Assembly: GCA_947458575.1 (NCBI GenBank)
Contig: CANHBE010000120.1
Span: 1 to 7,708 of the forward strand
Length of the DNA: 7,708 nt
Direction: 5' to 3'
From: Flavobacteriaceae bacterium
GTDB taxonomy: Bacteria > Bacteroidota > Bacteroidia > Flavobacteriales > Flavobacteriaceae
The notes under the pieces are model-generated. The model did not search any database and was not told the DNA's origin. It saw only the letters and a list, made by a program, of their open reading frames with translations. The position numbers and the translations under genes were made by a program. Positions 4,619 to 7,708 of the stretch are shown piece after piece. The first letter of the stretch is position 1. Every line of letters starts with the position of its first letter.

Positions 4619-7600
4619 CTATTTTTCCCATTTTTTTCTTTCGGTTACATAGTATATAATCGGCACGACCAGCAAGGTTAGCACAGTAGATACAATCGCA
4701 CCGAAGACCAACGAAATCGCCAAGCCTTGAAAAATGGGGTCAAAAAGGATAATCGAAGCACCAATGACAACCGCTCCCGTGGTTAATAAAATAGGCGTGG
4801 TTCTTACTGCTCCGGCTTCAATTATGGCTTGTTTCAGTGCAACGCCGTCGTTCAATCTGATTTCGATAAAGTCGATGAGCAACACGGAGTTCCTTACCAT
4901 AACGCCCGCTAAAGCAATCATTCCGATGAAGGAAGTAGCGGTAAAAAATGCACCGAGCAGCCAATGTCCAAGTACAATTCCAATTAAGGAAAGTGGTATT
5001 GCCATCATCATCACCATCGGTGTCTTAAAGTTTTGAAACCAGCCAACAATCAACATATAGATGATTACAATCACAACCAAAAAGGCAACACCTAAATCCC
5101 GGAACACTTCTAAAGTTATTTGCCATTCACCATCCCATTTGACCGTAAAATCGCTTTCATCTGTGGGCTGCTCCATATACAGTTCATTCACTTTGTAGCC
5201 TTTTGGCAACTTCATGTTCTGGAGCTTTTCATTCATTCCCAAGATGGCATACACCGGACTTTCTAATGTTCCTGCCATGTCGGCAGTTACGTAAACCACT
5301 CGTTTTTGGTCTTTTCTGTAAATGGTCTTTTGTAGTGTGTCTGTTTTTACTTTCACCAAATCACTTACCGAAACCATGTTCCCTTGACTTCCTTTAATCT
5401 TTACATTCTGAATGTCTTGCAAAGAAGTCTTATCTTGATCATCTAGCGATAAAACAATTCCCACATTGTCATTAGAGTCTTCATCATACAAGTTCGAAAC
5501 TGGATATTCCTTTAACAGGTAGGTCAAATTGCCCACGATTTGCTGCGGCGCAATGCCATTCAACATAGCTTTTTCTTTATCTACTTCGAGTTTATACTCC
5601 GTTTGGTTGTCCTCGGTCATCCAATCAACATCAACAATATCTGTAGTGCTTTCCAATATGCCTTTTACTTGATTGGCCACTTTGATTTGGTCGTTGTAAT
5701 TCGGACCGTAAATCTCAGCCACTAAGGTCGATAGAACTGGCGGTCCCGGTGGCACTTCAATAATTTTGACATTCGCACCGTATTTCTTGGCAATTTTTTG
5801 AATTTCAGGGCGTACTTGTTTCGCAATCCCGTGACTTTGTAAATCGCGTTCGTCTTTATGCAGTAAGTTCACCTGAATGTCGGCCATATTACTTCCGCCT
5901 CGCAAATCGTAATGTCGCACCAAACCATTAAACGTAATAGGAGCAGAGGTGCCAATATAATTCTGGTAATCAACTACCTCAGGCACAGTAGTAAGATATT
6001 GTGCAATTTCCTGAGTAACCGCGGCAGTTCGCTCTAAAGTGGTTCCTTCGGGCATGTCGATAACCACTTGAAATTCATTTTTATTATCGAAAGGCAACAT
6101 TTTCACAACCACCGATTTGGTAAAAAACATCACCACCGAACCCACGAGTAGCACAACGGTAAATCCGACTAAAAGTCTTCTTTTTTTACTGCTTTCCAAT
6201 AAAGGACGCTCGAGTTTATTGTATATTTTGTAAATCCAATTGGTTTCTAGTCCATGCTCTTCTTTGTGTTTTTGTTCTTCTTTTTCCTGGAGTAAATGAT
6301 AGCCTAAATAAGGCGTTACAGTCAAAGCGACAAATAAGGAAAGTAACATGGCAATAGATGCACCAATTGGCATTGGACTCATATACGGGCCCATCATACC
6401 CGACACAAAAGCCATCGGTAGAATTGCAGCAATCACGGTAAATGTGGCCAAAATTGTTGGATTCCCGACTTCATTAATGGCATAAATCGCCGCTTGTTTA
6501 AAAGGCAATCGCTTCATCTTGAAGTGTCGATGCATGTTTTCGGCAATGATAATACTGTCGTCCACCACAATACCAACCACAAAAACCAAGGCAAAAAGGG
6601 TAATTCGATTTAACGTGTAACCCAGCAGATAATAAGCAAACAAAGTCAAAGCAAACGTAAGTGGTACCGACAAAAAGACCACCAAACCGCCGCGCCAACC
6701 CATCGCCAAAATCACTAGAAAAGTCACCGCAATAATCGCAATGCCCAAGTGGAGCAGCAGTTCACCTACTTTATCAGAAGCAGTTTCCCCGTAGTTTCGA
6801 GAAACTTCTACGTGAACGTCACTCGGAATTAAGGTCTTTTTCAATTGTTCGACACGGTTTAGAATCTTCTCGGAGATTTTCATCGCATCGGCACCTTTTA
6901 CTTTACCGACTGAAATCGTCACTGCTGGATATTCCGACGAAGCCGTTTTGAATTTTTCATTGTACTTTCCATAGCCAAACGACACATAACTATTTGGTGT
7001 TGCGGGTCCGTCTTGCACGGTAGCGACTTGCTTCAAATAGACAGGCAAATTGGCATGAACCCCAACGACTAGATTTTCAACATCTTCTGCAGTTTGTAAA
7101 AACTGTCCCGTTGTCAACAGATATTCTTGGTCTTTATTCACCAAACTACCCGACTGTGAACTGTTATTATTGGCTTGAATCATCTGCATAATACCCAATG
7201 CATCAACGCCATTTCCGGACATTTTATCCTTGTCTAAAACGACTTTCACTACGCGATTTCGACCGCCAATTTCTTTGGTAATGGCAACATCTTTGACTTT
7301 CTCTATCTCCGATGTGATTTCCTCAGCAATTTGTCGCAGTTGATAATCGTCTTGTTTTTCACTCCATAACGTCAATCCTAACATTGGCACATCATCTATC
7401 GAGCGCGTTTTCACCATCGGCTTGTACACACCAGTAGGAAACATATTTTCGTGTTTCGCCAATTCGTCGTATAACTTTACATAAGAACGCTCAACATCTT
7501 GACCTACATAAAATTGCACAATCAACATAGCTTGACCATTCATCGCCATGCTGTGTACATGTTCGACACCTTTGATGTTTGATAAGATTTTTTCTAGTGG

Positions 7601-7708
7601 TTTAATGACGCGACTTTCAACTTCCGATGGACTCGCACCGGGATAACCAACCATCACATCCGCCATCGGCACATTGATTTGCGGTTCCTCTTCTCGTGGA
7701 ATCAAAAA
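4619..7708 (-). CDS. RND-family efflux permease (AcrB/AcrD/AcrF type), N-terminus outside the window
   Basis: The window holds about 1029 codons. The frame is open to the right edge (it reads Phe-Leu-Ile-Pro-Arg-Glu there), so the first cytoplasmic residues and TM1 are missing; the TTG at 7705 is an internal leucine codon. Counting from that codon: first periplasmic region 1-310, beginning IPREEEPQINVP and YPGASPSEVE; TM2-6 at about 315-470, with the proton-relay pair Asp382-Asp383 in VVGIVVDDSIIIAEN (TM4); TM7 at about 511-528; second periplasmic region 530-865, with VPPGPPVLSTLVAEIYGP; TM8-12 at about 870-1020. TM10 reads GVMVRNSVLLIDF, so Arg938 stands where AcrB has the relay lysine. This is a proton-driven inner-membrane pump subunit; a periplasmic adaptor and TolC-like channel would be needed and may lie upstream. 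The substrate cannot be read from the sequence. It heads a gene cluster with sulfur-metabolism genes. The end KKWEK-stop is intact. Confidence 0.95.
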   Translation of the reverse strand, partial: FLIPREEEPQINVPMADVMVGYPGASPSEVESRVIKPLEKILSNIKGVEHVHSMAMNGQAMLIVQFYVGQDVERSYVKLYDELAKHENMFPTGVYKPMVKTRSIDDVPMLGLTLWSEKQDDYQLRQIAEEITSEIEKVKDVAITKEIGGRNRVVKVVLDKDKMSGNGVDALGIMQMIQANNNSSQSGSLVNKDQEYLLTTGQFLQTAEDVENLVVGVHANLPVYLKQVATVQDGPATPNSYVSFGYGKYNEKFKTASSEYPAVTISVGKVKGADAMKISEKILNRVEQLKKTLIPSDVHVEVSRNYGETASDKVGELLLHLGIAIIAVTFLVILAMGWRGGLVVFLSVPLTFALTLFAYYLLGYTLNRITLFALVFVVGIVVDDSIIIAENMHRHFKMKRLPFKQAAIYAINEVGNPTILATFTVIAAILPMAFVSGMMGPYMSPMPIGASIAMLLSLFVALTVTPYLGYHLLQEKEEQKHKEEHGLETNWIYKIYNKLERPLLESSKKRRLLVGFTVVLLVGSVVMFFTKSVVVKMLPFDNKNEFQVVIDMPEGTTLERTAAVTQEIAQYLTTVPEVVDYQNYIGTSAPITFNGLVRHYDLRGGSNMADIQVNLLHKDERDLQSHGIAKQVRPEIQKIAKKYGANVKIIEVPPGPPVLSTLVAEIYGPNYNDQIKVANQVKGILESTTDIVDVDWMTEDNQTEYKLEVDKEKAMLNGIAPQQIVGNLTYLLKEYPVSNLYDEDSNDNVGIVLSLDDQDKTSLQDIQNVKIKGSQGNMVSVSDLVKVKTDTLQKTIYRKDQKRVVYVTADMAGTLESPVYAILGMNEKLQNMKLPKGYKVNELYMEQPTDESDFTVKWDGEWQITLEVFRDLGVAFLVVIVIIYMLIVGWFQNFKTPMVMMMAIPLSLIGIVLGHWLLGAFFTATSFIGMIALAGVMVRNSVLLIDFIEIRLNDGVALKQAIIEAGAVRTTPILLTTGAVVIGASIILFDPIFQGLAISLVFGAIVSTVLTLLVVPIIYYVTERKKWEK

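Noticed and set aside
4734..6698. Several 60-100 codon frames inside the RND gene
   Set aside because: All lie within a continuous, motif-rich RND coding sequence, and their translations show no domain or plausible start context.
7703..7705. TTG as the start codon of the RND permease
   Set aside because: The frame continues to the window edge with Phe before it, and RND permeases have a cytoplasmic N-terminus and TM1 before the IPREE motif, so this is an internal leucine codon in a truncated gene.
1..7708. CRISPR arrays, insertion sequences, phage genes or riboswitches
   Set aside because: No regularly spaced repeats, transposase or integrase motifs, or known riboswitch cores were seen; the only direct repeat of note is the tRNA 3' end.

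Overview
The window looks like chromosomal DNA of a Bacteroidota bacterium, most likely a member of the Flavobacteriaceae. The signs are an AT-rich sequence, a C-terminal type IX secretion sorting domain on the first gene, promoters of the TTTG-N19-TAnnTTTG type, starts with little or no Shine-Dalgarno sequence, and a tRNA without an encoded CCA. The genus is inferred from general features and not from any database match.

Layout, left to right. Positions 1-830 (+) hold the 3' part of a gene for a secreted type IX cargo protein, followed by a strong terminator. Positions 831-1141 have no protein gene but contain two hairpin terminators and an 18-base copy of the 3' end of a tRNA. A complete tRNA-Tyr(GTA) lies on the minus strand at 1142-1222 with a clear promoter. 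Then comes a minus-strand lipoprotein thioredoxin (TlpA/ResA-like with an N-terminal DUF4369-like domain, 1365-2510), with its own terminator and a probable promoter.

The right 5.1 kb is one minus-strand gene cluster, read from right to left. It consists of an RND efflux permease (N-terminus beyond the window), a 108-residue protein with a predicted PII-like/ferredoxin-like fold, a 61-residue DUF2892 (YgaP-like) membrane protein, and a CstB-like persulfide dioxygenase with one pseudo-rhodanese and one active-type rhodanese domain. The gaps are 38, 17 and 30 bases and a probable terminator follows the last gene, so this is very likely an operon.

The cytoplasmic enzyme would oxidise low-molecular-weight persulfides and the DUF2892 protein is a membrane partner often joined to rhodanese domains. 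The RND pump would export something across the envelope, with the small protein as a possible regulator or accessory of the pump. The link between an RND pump and reactive-sulfur detoxification is the most interesting biology here; the pump's substrate cannot be read from the sequence. No CRISPR array, insertion sequence or phage gene was seen.
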